DNA of 64,000 nt. Origin: Ascidia mentula. Taxonomy: Eukaryota; Chordata; Ascidiacea; Phlebobranchia; Ascidiidae. The stretch's first letter is position 1, and the number at the start of each line of letters is the position of its first letter. Location of the stretch: NCBI GenBank assembly GCA_947561715.1, contig OX387205.1, positions 10,607,001 through 10,671,000 on the forward strand, written 5' to 3'. Positions 38,909 to 53,337 of this stretch are shown piece by piece. A program made the position numbers and the translations under genes. The notes under the pieces are model-generated. The model saw only the letters and a list, made by a program, of their open reading frames with translations. It did not search any database and was not told the origin of the DNA.

Positions 38909-41900
38909 ATATTTAAGCAAACAAATTCGCGCAAAAATCTTGTGTTTGTGGTGCGCGCACATCATTGCATCGTTTTTCAAAAACACGAACCTCTGTTAAT
39001 TGTTAATATTTTTATTTTTTCTGCCAAAAAAAAACTTAATGGTGCTTAAGAAGTTAGTGATACCATTTAGTTTCTTATTATAATTTCTTTTGAAGCCGAA
39101 CACATTCGCTTTCAATTTATCCTATGCGTTTGGACCATCAATGCTGGCAACAATGGGGACCCATTTCCAGAACAACGTTACCAGTATTCTTTATTTATTT
39201 TTAAACAAAACTGCAGACGTATAAATCACATATAGTTATTATACCCGCCTTTTCCATTACAAAAACCGTGGTTTTGAAGAAAAGATGGTGTTAGTGGGCT
39301 CCTTTGCAATTCAGAGCCCCTTTTGTTGTTCATGGCACCCTAGACCAGTGTTTTTCAACCTTTTTGGGCCACGGAACACTATTTTTATCAAAAAAATCTT
39401 GCGGAACACCAAATTGTTGGAAGTACTGCGGCATTGTACTTATCCAGCAACAGGCTCGCGCAATTACATTCTTATTATTACAAAACGAGTCTTATTGTTA
39501 CACAACATTGGAACATTGGTGATAGTGGATGATTACTTTCATAAAAAAGTGATTTTTGACCCGTGTTCCACGGAACATCAGTCAAACTAACAAATTTCTT
39601 GCGGAACACCTGATGATCTTTCACGGAGCACTGGTGTTCCGCAGAACACCGGTTAAAAATCACTGCCCTAGACTGTATGGGATTTGGTGTACCGAACCTG
39701 CTGCATCACCCCTCTTGTGAGGCGTAAATGCCACCATGGCACCGTTTTCTTACCATTGTGCGCTCTAGCAACGGTAACTGACAGCCTTTTAACACAACTG
39801 CCTTCCTTGCACCCCGTGGAATAAATTTCTTCTGATTCACAAAAACACGGGTCGAGAAACCTGAACGCAACGGAAACTTTATTTTCATGTTATTACACTC
39901 TATAGGCGCAAAAAAACGTAAAGGACGAAATAGACAAGAGACGAAGTAGTGCAAGTGGGCAAAGGAAAGAGCACAGCGCTACACCGAGGCACAGAGACCA
40001 ACAAAGTGTGTGAGTGTGTGCTGGGAAAAGGCAACAAACCCGAGTCTGTGTTGTGGTGATTCGTTGGCCGATTTTGCAAGGCAGGTTGTCCGAAACCAAC
40101 CCAAGTTGCGATATCAGGGCTTGGGCATTACATTAAACGACAAGCGTGTGTATTTGTGGAAAACGTCTGCTCGCAGTCAAAGATTTGTGTGGATGTATGC
40201 GTGAATGGGAATTGCAGGAAACAAATGGTGATAAAACTGGAAGACGCATATTAAACACTTTTATTAGTTCTACGATAGTAACAGTTGTTTTATCCAATGA
40301 GAGGAAGTTGTTTAACAGTATCGAAATTAGGTTAGTATTTTTGTGATAGTACATTTTGGGCAGAATGTTACGGCGGTCGTCGACACCGATTCCTCATTTA
40401 ATTTGCTGCAAATACGACGACATTTAAATAGTAAATGGGAAATAGGATAGGAATGCATAAATCGCACAGATGCAGGAGATGGTTTGCTACACGACGAACG
40501 GCTGCGAAAAAGGAAAAAAAAAACAGATGGAAAACAAACAACACTTGAGCTGGGGAATGGAGATTTTTTCAGCAAAAAACATCGCTGGCTTTCTTAAGAA
40601 AAATCGCGGAAAATCCATGGGGTAAAACAAACATCTGGTTTAAGGGGAAACTGCATTGATCGTGGATACAAAAGACCGACGTATGTTATAAGTTAACTAA
40701 AATGGCTGCAGTGGATAGAGGTTCTATAGTCAATACGACGGCCGACATGAACACGTTGGGTTTATGGTGAACCGGTTCTCGCAAAAAAACGCGCCCGGCA
40801 TTTTATATGGGAACGATAAAAGTAATAAAATAAAAATATATTTTGCCGCCTGTATTTGCTCTCCAACACTTGGTGTAAATAACAATAAAAGCGCCACCTT
40901 GTGACGGCGGAATAGCGCAAAGGAAGGAAATTAAATCACAAGAATCTCGAAACAGATACGTCAGCTCATAGGAATGTTCATTAAATTCCCAATAACCCTA
41001 TCTGTGGAGTGTCGTAAGTTAAATCGACAGCAAACCAATCTTGCTGCTTTTAACGTAAATATTAAGGTTTGCCGTCCTTTTCCCACCCAAAGCAGCCCCT
41101 CTAGCTTAAGACAAAGGAGCATTTGTGACCTTAAGTTAATAGAACGTGACTTAACATGTTTTAAAATTGCACATAGAATTGCAACGGGAATCTCAACGAC
41201 CAATTTCCTTCCTTTGGGTTGTAAAACAGGGAATAAAACGGGATGCAAGTAAAATGAGGAACGTGAGGGAGTTGTTCAGTCGTTGGAGATGCTGAAAAGC
41301 GAGCTGGCTTGGGTTACTTGATAGGGAAGAGAGCAGTACAGCTCAATACAAATAACACGAAAGATACGATCGTGATGGAAAAATGAATTACAGGGTGATG
41401 AAAGGATGATACAAAAATGCTGCATTTGTTTCGAAAGGAAAAGCTACACGCAGGTATTTGCATCGGCCATAACGAACCACAGAACTATCCGGATTTAATC
41501 CTTTTTACCAACTATTAGCACAGACGATGGGATGAAATGACGGGTTGAGAAAAATTGATATTTAGTTCATCTGTGCCACAGGCTTAAACACATAAAATGG
41601 GCAACTGCCATTGAAATGGGGGTCGCATTTTTCTGGAATGCACCAATTTATATTACACATATCAAAGAAAACTGTCCACGACATTTTATAATAACTTGTC
41701 AATGACCTAGACCACTTCGCGTGTTGCTCATGCCTGTTTTGAACTAAAACATCGACGGAAATGCTTAAAATTAAGACTGTAGTCTTAGCGTCCAACGATT
41801 AGGCCTCGGGAACAAATGAATTGCATGCAAATGGAACTTTCCGACAACGCTGGGTCTTCATAGGACCGTTACATCTTCTTATTGCAAGTTGAAAGACAGT

Positions 41901-42091
41901 TTAAGCAGCTTCAGGCACCGAACAATCAGCGAGAGAACATGGAAAAAAGGGAAACCTTCTTCGCTCGTTCTCTCGAACTCGCAACTTTCAAACGAGGCCA
42001 ATTGAACTTGGGGTGAACTTCCTCAGTCCCAGCGCATCCTTGGTCATTTCAGTCCAGGCCGGCGCCGCCACAATGCGACTCAAAACGACGT
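38909..42091. other. Region without a recognised gene, containing a MITE
   Basis: Holds the hAT-type MITE at 39346-39665 and otherwise short open frames on both strands. The open pair at 40961-41252 overlaps on both strands and has no recognisable motif. Confidence 0.35.
39338..39673. mobile_element. Non-autonomous hAT-type MITE with 8-bp target duplication
   Basis: Element 39346-39665 (320 bp) is flanked by the direct repeat CCCTAGAC (39338-39345 and 39666-39673). The ends are inverted: CAGTGTTTTTCAACC at the left and, read inward from the right, CAGTGATTTTTAACCGG. CAGTG ends with an 8-bp duplication are typical of hAT elements. The inside has repeated GGAACAC motifs and no transposase. Confidence 0.85.
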
Positions 42092-45000
42092 TTAAAAGTA
42101 ATTACCGCTGAACCACGGGTGTTTCAGAAGATCTCCAGCATAAGGACGACGGTCCTTGTCCACGAATATTCGGGCTAGGAAATCCTACGGGAAAGCAATA
42201 TGCAAAAGTTACTGAAAACTTGTTGGTACAAGGGGCATGATGCTAATAAAGCAATATTTAAACAGTTAAAAAAAATCGCTTAAACAAGCGCATCATTAAA
42301 GAGCTTCTTTGAAAAAAAATTAAGATACTCTTCTACCATGCCAACCCCAAAACAGGTTCCCCTTTATTTTGAAGGCGTTTACCTTGGCAGTTGGTGAAAC
42401 AGTGGGTGGCAGTTGGGGGTTGGTTGGCTGTGTGACAATTTTGAATAAGGCAGCCATTGCTTCGAACTCGTACCAAGGCGGTTTTGTTGTTAGCATTTCA
42501 ACAACCGTACACGCCAGACTCCTGTAAACGTTAGCAGATTGTAAGTCTCGTAAACATAGGGATATTGCCAGTAGAATTCTAAATAACTAGTGAAAATTTA
42601 AAGATCGACATTTACTGCGGTGCTTAAAGAATGAAAAATATGTGCCTGACTAGTTTATCAGCTAGTCCAGAGCCACAGTCACAACCGGCAAGGATGGGAC
42701 CTTGTATACATGTAGGTAAAAAGAGTGTGCACTGTCTATAGAGTGCGATTCAGGTTTTAACTTTTGGAAACCCTATTTTTACAACAAACCTGGTACCGAA
42801 CCCTGCTGGTTACCCGTACACGAGGCCAATAAGGTTGCGTGCTATCATTTCATGCACCACCTACGATGAAAATAGCGCAAAGGTCAAATAGTGAACTCAC
42901 CATATGTCAGCTCTTCTTCCATATCCCTTTCCTTCTATCACCTCCGGGCTCATCCAGTAAGGCGTACCTGTTCCAAGAAGGTGATGACGTCAAATAACCG
43001 CGATGACGTAATAAGCCGTTACAAAACAAGTGAACTTACCGACTACGGTTTGGCCTGACGAGGTTACGATGGTCTGGAGTCGCTTGGCGGCACCAAAATC
43101 ACCTGAGGGTAGATAGTGGAAATTGTGTAAGTTTCGTTTTTTTAATTTTGTCGATATGGATTATCAAATGTAGTTTAATCTGTGCATTACACTTTCGTTT
43201 GTAACAGTATAGCAACGGGAACACATTAAAATTAAGTTTTTTGTAACCTAACATTTTCATTTTTTGACAATTGATTAGCCTATAAGTGCGATTAGGACAT
43301 CCAAAACATAAACAGCTTTTGATACCAATCTAAAGACCCAACAAGCTCCGCATGTCCAAGTTGAGCAACAAGAACTTACCTAGTTTTACGTTGCCAGATG
43401 CGTCGCGCAATACGTTGGCGCCTTTAATGTCCCTATGTACGATATGGTAGGTATGTAGATAAATGAGGCCATCCAGGATTTGTCGGGCGTATTTGCAAGT
43501 AACCGGTTCGGTGATGGCTCCGTACGACTTGATTTCGTCCTTAACTGAGCCCTGGTAAAAGGAATTTGTCCTGGTTTAATTTCAACTTGTTGAAGCACTT
43601 AAAAGTTTTTTGTGATACAATCAACTACTAGTTTGATTTTACAAGTTATGCTTGTTTTAGACCAGCGATTCTTAACCAGTGGAAAATTAGTCCGCACCAA
43701 AACATACAAAAGTAGATGTCATGCAATGCCGTCAAACAGATATAGCGCAAATGCAATAATTAAATTCTAACTTTAAGAACTTACATGTGACTAGTGGGAA
43801 AAAAGGATTCACTTTACACTAAAAGTGGGAAATGAGAGCCACTGTTTTAGACGATAAATGCATTGCAAATAAACTACTGCACTTCGTAGAAACAATTAAA
43901 ACAGGTAAAAAAAGAGCCATCAAATGCAATATACATGTTTATAAACCCAACAAACACTTCCAGCTCCACGCCCACTAAAGATCAGGTGATTAACGTGTCA
44001 CAACATTCCCAAACCAGCCGATTACGCCATCTTAGCTGAGCCTACAATTCAACATTCCAGGGGCGACCGCACAAAATGATCTGCACACTTCCATTATTAC
44101 GTCACAAGAGAGGTTGTGAGATAACAATGCTCCCGCGTGGAGCTATAATTAGAAACACGCAACATTGGATAGGCGGCAACCCTCGTGTGTTGACATTACA
44201 TCATTGCAAAATAATGGGAATACCCCGCGTTTTAGGGTTGCTGCTTGCGTGCCTTTGGATTTTTTTTTATGGAAGAGCAGTGGGCATAGGGCCTTGGTCG
44301 TTGCTAGAGAAATGCAACGAGGCGTAAATGGTTAAAAACCGCATAAATTTTTACTTAAACAACAATCGTAAAAAACAATGATAATTACCCCTGGCATGTA
44401 CTCCATAAATATCGAAAGTGTGTTGGAATCTTCAGAACAGCCGTAATAATGTACTATCCGCTCGTGGTTCAAGGTCCTCAGGAGGTCAATTTCAGTCTGC
44501 AAAGCTTTGATTTCCTGTCATAGATAGAAATAACGTTATCTTACCCACACAGCATTACGTTGGGTTACAAGTTGATGACCTGCTAATCATCACCATGACC
44601 ATAAACCCAGTTCAAGTCAGCGCCTTTTATAGAACGATGCTGCAGGCTGCGGGTCTCAGCAGCTACCAAGTTTTTATTGTTCGATTTCGTTCGTAAAGTA
44701 GCCTGGCGCAAGCGAAATTGTCTGTTGTCAAAGCATGGCTTCGATTCACCACCAGTATACATTCGTTTGGAATTTAGTACCATCTTTACAGCCCAGTGTC
44801 AGTGCAATCATTCACACCCCCGTTATTAAACCTTGGCATTCTTGTTTGTTAAAGCGCATAACTGGCCACGATGGATGTTAAACGTGATATCGTGCTACTG
44901 ACACACGAATGCAGCATCATTTAACATTATGTTTTCTCTCACAGCTTGCACACCTCCGTATGCCGGTGTGTGATTGATTTTAAACACAATACGCACTGCT

Positions 45001-48000
45001 CTGTATTTATCCATCTATTGTTACATTCAACACAAGCGCTTGTGACGTCTGTTGAAATACTACGTCATGTTTAACTGAATAAACAACAACAATAAACTAA
45101 AATTATGCAGATTTTGCCTAAGTTTATTGCAAACAATGAGAATTTGTCGAAATCCGACAGAGGCGGATCATTACGCCACTTCAAACAAAAAACGCATCCC
45201 ATATTTAATTATTAGGTCCAAACATATAGCATTGATTGTGCAGTAAATTATGCAAAAGTACCACATGCGAAATGCAGGTACTATTGCATGGTTTCATATG
45301 AGGTTAACGACACCACAGACAAACAGACACCTCATGGTAAATCATTTACACTGCGCTGGCGTCACAACAACATTGTACGCTGTTAACCAACGATGTATGG
45401 CCAGTAACGTATAACGTACAGTTACTTCCAGGGTTTCGCTGCCTCATGATTTTACGATGCTTTAGGGCTGATGTAAGGTGTTTGCGCTGTCTCTGGTGAT
45501 AAAATCTATTCTGTGGTCGTTGGGTTTCGCAGTCGTAAGAACACATAGGACATGTACTGTGGTTGCGATGATCATTAATTCCCATGGAATTTCGCGGTCA
45601 AATTTTTTATCTTTCGTTTTCATTTTTCAAAAACACTGAGTTTTGGGCCTTAAATGCTAAAATAGCATGAAGCCTACGTAGATTGTGTGAGCTGCATATA
45701 GATGGCCACTGTTTCGACCTTTTAGGGTCTCGTCTGTACTTCTGGCATGTAATGTACTTTTGTGTGCAATGGTTTATCAAAACACAGACCAGAGTTAGTA
45801 AATAAATGGGGAAATAGTGAGTCTGGCACCAACTTTTACAGGGATTCAAAGGTTGTGTTGTGATAATGGAAAACACACATGTAATCACATGACAGGGAAA
45901 TGCATGGTTGCATGTATAACAATACAAGGCCTCGACATACTGTATAGTTGTGTGTGAAAATGATACACTTTTGTTGCAACCGTGTCAGAGGAAACGGAAT
46001 TGCATGTGACTCGAAAACGGAAAAGTTTCGGCCCTATTACTGAAGTAGGGTGCGGCTTTAATTCGGCCCATTCTTTGCATTTGATGTGAATCGAACTGTG
46101 CAACCAACAACACCACCCAAACCACAAGGGTGATATTAAAAAGAGCTATACTTTAGGTGCTATGATTACAGGTTACCTTACAATTGCTTTAGATGATTTT
46201 TTGGCTTTTTGATAACAGCACTGTCCGTTCAACGTCCACATTTCGTAACCCATATAGCCTACTTATAAAACTATACAGAATTGGTACCTCACTGTACATT
46301 TTTTACAAATTTACGTAACTTTGTCAAACTTGAGGTGTACCACCACTGCAAAAGCATCGTATTCCTATTTATTATGTAAAACGGAGAATTATTCCATTTT
46401 TTGCAGCACGCCCTGCAACATTGCATCAGTAATTACGTCAACACCCTTTCATATGATAAAAGTTACTAAGAATAGCATCCGCAACCTCGGCAAAAAATCT
46501 TGTTTCGGCAAGATCCAGTCGCGGTCAAAATGATGAGAAACAGACACTTTACGCCCCATTGCAACGCACAGATATTTTAAGACGGTGTCGACGTTTGGTT
46601 GATGCAAAATAGCAGCATGCTCTAACGCAGGAAAACCCCCAGAGCTATCACTGGGGCGTAAAGTGTCTGGTTAAGATAGCAGACCCCAGCCAGTAGCGTG
46701 CGTGCCGTTGGAGTAGATTATCAGCGTGGGCAAAAATAGCCTTCACGTAAAAGCGAATTTGTCTCAATTATCTTGCACAAACAGAGACAAAATTAGCAAA
46801 ATCTAAACCTTCGGCGTGCCCTACTTACAAACAAAGGAGAAAAATACATGCAAAGTGGGAATCGCAACCAGAAGTTGTACCTTTGAGGCATCGTGGCTGT
46901 CAGCGTGTATTTCAACTTGCTTCACCGCCAACTCGCGTCCGGTGTCGGCGTCGTACGCAAGATAAACCTTCCCGAACGCTCCGTGCCCCAGTACCTTGCC
47001 CTTGCGCCAATTGGCGGGCGCTTTTGGTGCTGTGAGGAACACAAGTAATGTTAACATACTTTCCAAGGCTTTAAATATAGATTTTATGATGTACATTTGT
47101 AGGAAAATGACAAACGTGAACATTTGTATAAAATAGGATAAATTGGATTTGGTCACTTTTGTATTCCAAAATGTCTCAGTATATGTTTTACTCCTAGTCA
47201 GTTAAAAATGAATTGTTTTAACAGTGATAAGCAGACCAAGAGATACAGAACATCTTAAACTTCTTTCCCACGACTAATTTACCAGATCCAAGGTTTGACA
47301 CACAACCAACTTTGAAAATCCATCTGTAGTGGGAAAGAAGTTTAAGATGCATCAAGTCATGATACGTTACAATCATATACCATGGATGTTACCATGGAAA
47401 ATCGGAACATGTCAGATAGCGTTGCAAAATATATTCCTATTTTTAGAAGACACACACATATTTATGCTGCAATGGAAATATATGCTTACATTTGACAAGG
47501 TGGGATATTAGTTGACCGCCCTGATCCACCGTCGTTACGTCACTGGCCGTTCGTCGGTGTCTTCCCGCGCTTGCTGGACTCGAACCTTGACACAGTAAAA
47601 AAATAACTTTCTCGTGACGTCATGTAAGTCGGTAATTGCCAGTTTCCTATGATTTACCAGCAGTTTAACTGGGTATAATGCAAAGTGAATAATTGGTCTA
47701 CAGCGTGGCGCTTATTTTGAGGGAGACCGTTGTCCGGAACGTCAGTAAACGCACAAAAAGTATGTTGCAGTTGGAATGTCGGCCTTGCAGGCTGAAAAAG
47801 TTGCACAAAATTGTTTGTTGCTCCACGAACATTCGCCCACAGAGAATCGATATGAGTTATTTGAAGTTTCAAATATCCCTCAGCAACGCAAGAAAATACT
47901 TTTTGTTTAGGTCAAATTCGGTGTTATGAACCATATGATATTTGAAAATCGCACGGACCCATATGACTAAAAACGTGAGAATACGACATATGACTAATAT

Positions 48001-51000
48001 TGCGTTACGCACCATATGCTGGCGATAAATAGCATAAGTTTATACCAGGAAAATTTTCAGTTTAGTTTCCATCTTCAGTTCGCTGCCGTTCACTTTATTA
48101 CGTCACAATTTATCAACGCATGTTCATGGAAAACTTTCACAGAGCCCAAAAACTTCGCACAGCTTGGCAGGTACAGTTGAACAGACGTGTTTGAGAAGCT
48201 GCGCTACGAAAACCACAAAAATGCGGCGATTATGTACGTTAACCGACGGATGAGTGCACGCGCTGTTTGGAGAGTCATACACCATCTCCACTGCGTTATC
48301 TGAGCGTGTTGTGTTTACGCACGTTCTACGCACAGTTTCAAGGAAACGTCCAGCGATGTGACGTTAAAATCTTGGTTTATGTCCATCTCAGACCCGATTT
48401 TAGCGTTGTGTTGTTACGCAGTTTTGTTGGTTGTGTGCGTTGGTATCTCACGATGTGGGCCGTCCGTTTTACGCGTGGGCAATTTAGTACATTTGTCAGA
48501 GAATCGTTTTGTTTTGGAAACAACCGCTTTTACGCACAAGCAACTGCATTCTTTAACCATTTAGAATAGTTTTACATTTTGATCACTGTAGTTAAAAATA
48601 TGTCAAGCTTTGTGGTTATAACTTTATACATGGTGTACAATTTTCTTTTAACAATATGGTTATCGACAAATAACCACCGGCTAAACACACACAGGGCCAC
48701 CAGACATTTCATTGATACATACAAACTTAACTTGGTTATTGATTTATAACCACACCTGCAACTGATGTTGATGACACATTAAACTGGTTGTGCATTTCTT
48801 CCAAATCCAATCCACTACTGCAACTGCTGCAGTTGGAAGACCTGGTAAAGAGGTGGTGTTAAAGCTCAATTGTTTTTGGCTGCGGTTAAACAAGGAAGTA
48901 AACCTGTTACTGACAGTCGTGCACATGCCAAATGTATTTAATTGTATCATTACGATCATGTTAACAGTAATACAAGAACATTTTTAATACAAGACACAAT
49001 GAAATAAAATTTTATTCTTATAAAATGGGTTCAGCTATATTCAGCACCATTTATAACATTGCCATGCATAAACTAGCTAACAGGACAGGATTAATCAACT
49101 TTACGTTGAGGCAGCAAAATACCTGTGGGCTGGTAGCAAGAACTATCAGACAAATGACAAACTCATATAATGATTCATTAAGTATTTAGCCAGTTTCAGC
49201 CCCAGGGCTTTATATAAATGCATGTAGTTGATAACATTACAACAAGGTACTTGTACCACATTCTGTGTCATGTTGTTTGGAAAAATATCATTGCCACAGA
49301 CTTGTTTTACATAACAGAGGTTTTCATGCTTAGTTTGCCTATATACTGTGTTTAGACAGCCAAACAACTACATTTATTTCTATAATTGTTACCTACAGCT
49401 CAATGCCAATTTTAGATTTTTAGGAAATGGTTACAGAACCAATATTGTTTTAGTGTAGTTACTGTCATTGATCTTTGACGCAGATAAATATATCAATCAC
49501 TATGTATATATGTAAAATGTTACAAAAAATAATAATAATACCGATACAGCTGAGCCAATGTTTTACTTTATTCAATTGAATAACATGGACAAGAATGGAA
49601 ATCAAATGCTGCCACAAACTTCTAAAACAACATTACTTATGGCACACTTACAGATTGTTGCTTGAGGTAAAGTTGCTGGGCAGAAAGCGGGCATTTTGAA
49701 CTGATGGACGGATACGAGGAAATGTTCGGGCATCTGAATGTAACAATAAACTGATGAGGAACAAACTCACATATGACATACATTGGCAGACTTAATGACT
49801 TGAGGAAATAGGTTATAATTTCAAAACAAGGCCAAATATTTTATAATGTGTTGGCACACTGTACAACAGATGTACATGAATCTAACACAAAAACTGCACA
49901 GTTTGAGTTGTTTGCTGAAAAGCATATGTATATATATTGAACATTGCACTTCAAAATGTCAAATTTTTTGATAAAACCTGCAATTATTATTGTACTTTAA
50001 TCAAATGTTGTATTTAACAGCTTATAACCAAGCACAATTCATAAACAATATTCCAGCTTGAAACACATCATGCCACAGGCTCTGAAACTATTGGAAATCA
50101 ACACTCACTTTCTAACTTTCTCTCTTCAGTAGAAATGTTTGCAGCCGAGTGTAGCCTTCTGGGGTAAGTGCCCCCTTTTCTGTGTGGAGTGGGTGACACA
50201 TCCATTTCTTCATCAGGATACCCAGCACCCCTTAATTGATGGTTCCATGGGTCCCTGGGGGTACATAAAGTATTCAAGTTAAACTGGAATGAAACATTCT
50301 TTTACTGACATAATTTTCTTTAACACTATCAGCAAATTATGAAAACACAGGTTTCTGACATGTATACATGTTGGCCTTTAACATGATATTGTGTAGAGAA
50401 AGATTAAATTGTAAAAATACTACTGGAAAAAAATTTGCTATGTTATTTGTGTTTTTAGTGACTGGGCATATGGATTAAGGCCTTTAGATTGTCTTGTCAA
50501 TTCAACCATGTCCTTTTTATTCACAAACAAGTAATATTATAATATGTTTGCACTAAATCAGTTAAATCTAATTTGTACTGGCAATGTAGGGCATTACTAT
50601 GTAATTAGATTTGCATAAATTCTTCAACAGTTCAAATAATTTGATAAAGTTTTTCACTTACGACCCAACATGTGGACTGGACAGACTACTGTCAAGTGAT
50701 GTTGAACTGCTATACTGGTGAGGACTGAACATCTAAAAGGAAGCAAAACAATCCATCAGTGCCATGCACATTGCCAAAATTTTTTTCCATTTTGTTATTA
50801 TCTTTCATAGTATCCAAGTACAAAAATAACTTCATGAATGATTCCACAACAACAAAAAAAACAGACAAGGAAGCCAGTTTAATTACACACCCAATTGAAC
50901 CTACAACTTTTTAGAGGTAAGCAGTCTTACCGAATCGGGGATAAATTCTCCTTCACTGTTTAGCGATGTTCGGGAACCCCGATGTCTCTGTATTTCCTTT

Positions 51001-52646
51001 TCGTCTATTGTACCTGGAGGGGGAGAGTACCTGCCCGGAGTCGACTGATTCCCCCCATTGTGACGCTGTGAAATATTAATGAGCAAAAAGTTTGCTTCGA
51101 GCATGCAAACTTGGAAAACAAAGACTTTGGTCTTTAGTGAAGAAAACACGGGGATGTTTGTGTGAATTGGGTTCGATATCTTAGTTTTCTAGTGAACGAA
51201 ACCATGTGTATACTGAAGGAAATATTGCCATTTGTCTATTGCAGTAGGTTGCCTAGATATGATAAGAACACATTTCCAGCATCCACTATGTGCTAATGAA
51301 CATACAAATTTTGAATCTAATTCAATTTTCTGCAAAATCCTACATAGTATTTTACAAGATAGTGCCAAAGAACAAGTATATACATCATCAAGCACATACA
51401 ATACACACCACACTATGCTGCCAATCAGTCTAAGAGGAGTGACTGACAGTTAATCGGGCACTTGAAAACCAGTGGCATTCAGACGAAGCTGTAAAAATGT
51501 GAATTCCGCACAGTTAAAAGCACTCAATTAAGTACCTGTGATGATCTAAGGCCTGGTGGCTGTGGTTCAGCGAAAGGGGATGACTGCTTAGATTCGTACG
51601 ACCCGCCACCAGAAGATGTACGACCGTGCGTATCGTTAGACCATTGTGAATCATTTGCTGATACCAACTAATGAGAAAGTGGTACTTTTTTATTCAGGAG
51701 CTTGTGTTACAAATGCCTGATTTTGTTACTCACAATGCCATTCAGCCTATTGTTCACAGCTACACACTGCACTTTAACATGAATTTGAATCAATTATAGT
51801 AGTCTTTTATTACTTTCTATAATACACAAATTTTAAGCAATGTATAAAAAAGCACCTTTTCAACAAGAGTAATCCTTAAGTTGTGTAGCAAATGACGGTC
51901 CATTAGTTGGATCACTTGATCAACATCTGCTTGATTTTGGATAGGAATTCTCAACTGCAAATGATGGTTTAAATATGACAAATTTTTGTTTATTTATTAA
52001 AACTAATAAATATTCTTTTACTTTTAAACAAAGTGTTTAGGGTGTACTGGTAAGTTAAATTGATGTATATCAACAGTAATTGGAACAAACATGTTGTGTA
52101 ATATAAGTTTGTTTTAAAATGTTGAACTCTTATAGGGAGTAAAAAAGTTTCTTACATCGTTGTTATTTCCAGTTGAAAACAGCATGGCTTTCGGTTTTCG
52201 GCAAATTCTCTTTGCCATGTTTTGTAGATGGTCAAAGGTGAAAGGTCGGGGTAGTTGCATACGACGAAGTTCACCTTGGTATTCAAACTTTACCCGAATT
52301 TCCTATTGAGATATATAAATCATTAGACCCATTTGACAGGTGCATATTTGTCCAAAACAACTCCTGTAAGTAATCCGAAGTCATTTATTTGACATTGTTC
52401 ATGATATGTATATAATTCACCTGTTTTACAGGCATCATAAAATCTAATAATGAGCCTTTGTTGGCCAGAAAGACAACAGGCGATTCAAAGTATACAAACT
52501 TTTATATGTCTAAAACAATGTTTTGTACAAAATACATTAAAATATGGTTAAAAGCCATAACTACTCACGCGTGGTTGAGAAGCCTCGTGCTGGAGAGCTG
52601 ACAAGTCTGCCAAGATTGAATTTAAAGGATCATCCATGGGATTCAT
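42092..52646 (-). CDS. MAP3K2/3: MAP kinase kinase kinase of the MEKK2/3 type
   Basis: Sixteen exons on the minus strand: 52646-52569, 52302-52157, 51954-51856, 51667-51536, 51065-50931, 50732-50662, 50254-50109, 49733-49652, 48841-48756, 47029-46881, 44514-44389, 43551-43380, 43102-43040, 42967-42901, 42521-42383 and 42184-42092. Joined, they give about 594 residues (human MEKK2/3 about 620). The N-terminal [15 protein letters not shown] matches MEKK2/3 and is followed by a PB1 domain (about 27-108). A Ser/Pro-rich linker leads to the kinase domain from about 333. The domain has the glycine loop GHGAFGKVY, Lys362, likely helix-C Glu383, HRDIKGAN (Asp458), DFG (Asp476) and GTPYWMSPE. The family activates MKK5-ERK5, JNK and p38 pathways, with PB1 binding MKK5. 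Exon 2 must be 147 nt for the frame; my boundary count there may be off by one. Confidence 0.93.
45689..45745 (-). repeat. Hammerhead-like relic, family 1, copy C
   Basis: Minus strand: CAGACGAGACC, loop, AGGTCGAAACAGTG, then ...ATGCAGCTC. Helix II (GACC/GGTC) and the GAAAC block (45715-45711) are intact, while the CUGAUGA block carries two substitutions. The TGCAGCTC end is shared with copy A at 12.5 kb. It lies in an intron of the MAP3K gene. Confidence 0.4.
47251..47349. repeat. Perfect 21-bp inverted repeat in a MAP3K intron
   Basis: CATCTTAAACTTCTTTCCCA plus C at 47251-47271 is the exact inverse complement of 47329-47349, with a 57-bp loop. It lies in the intron between the exons at 48756 and 47029. 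It could be a small foldback element or a transcribed hairpin. Confidence 0.75.
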
Positions 52647-53337
52647 TTTGTTCCTTCCAAATTACTTTTATGGTGTGAAGGGGAACACTTTGTAGCAGAA
52701 GATAGAAGGAATAGTTTACATGCACATGTCTTTTTTGAGATTGAAAAGGTCACCAGCTAAAGTCTGAAAGAAAGCCTGCACAATCCAAACAACAGTAATA
52801 AGGCATCTGGGTGAAGAGGACTGACTATAAATAATGTTATCGCAAGAGTAACAAAGGCAAGGGTAAAATAAGCTCACAACTGTTTGCAACAAAAAGCTCG
52901 CAATAAAATGTCAAACAACAAATGAGCTTCTATCATAAATGACAACAGTGTTTTGATGAACTATTAAATGATTTTCAATTCAGTGGCAAGATGGGTGTTT
53001 TTCATTTATGCTCATGTAACATCTGACAGAATTTTTTATGCAAGCCTATTAAACATTGTTCTACAGTGTATACACAGACGTAGAACAATTTAAAGTAAAA
53101 CAGAGATGTTTTGAGCTTCAAACAATGGTGTTTAAATAAATATAGCACCCGCACACTTAAATATATAGGTGGATTTCTTAACTGCATAGGTAATGAGGTA
53201 TATAAAATTTTTGCCTAAACATGATATGTCATGAAGTATTACATCGGCATTTGCACACATAATTGTGTTGCTTCAGATAACCCTACCAACAACACATGTA
53301 ATAATCCAGTAAAATATAAGACTTTTCAGTTAAAGTG
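52647..53337. other. Intergenic gap between SLC17A9-like and MAP3K genes
   Basis: Both genes are on the minus strand, so this is the 3' flank of the transporter and the 5' flank of the kinase. At about 690 bp it is too long for a typical tight operon. No further gene was seen. Confidence 0.4.

Noticed and set aside
39285..39590. 101-codon plus-strand open frame
   Set aside because: It lies over the hAT MITE and its flank and is explained by that repeat.
40961..41252. Complementary open frames of 92-95 codons on both strands
   Set aside because: Two fully overlapping frames with no motif or boundary evidence; probably chance.
43655..43700. CAGCGATTCTTAACCAGTGG, resembling another hAT-type terminus
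   Set aside because: No matching opposite end or 8-bp duplication was found nearby, so an element cannot be delimited.
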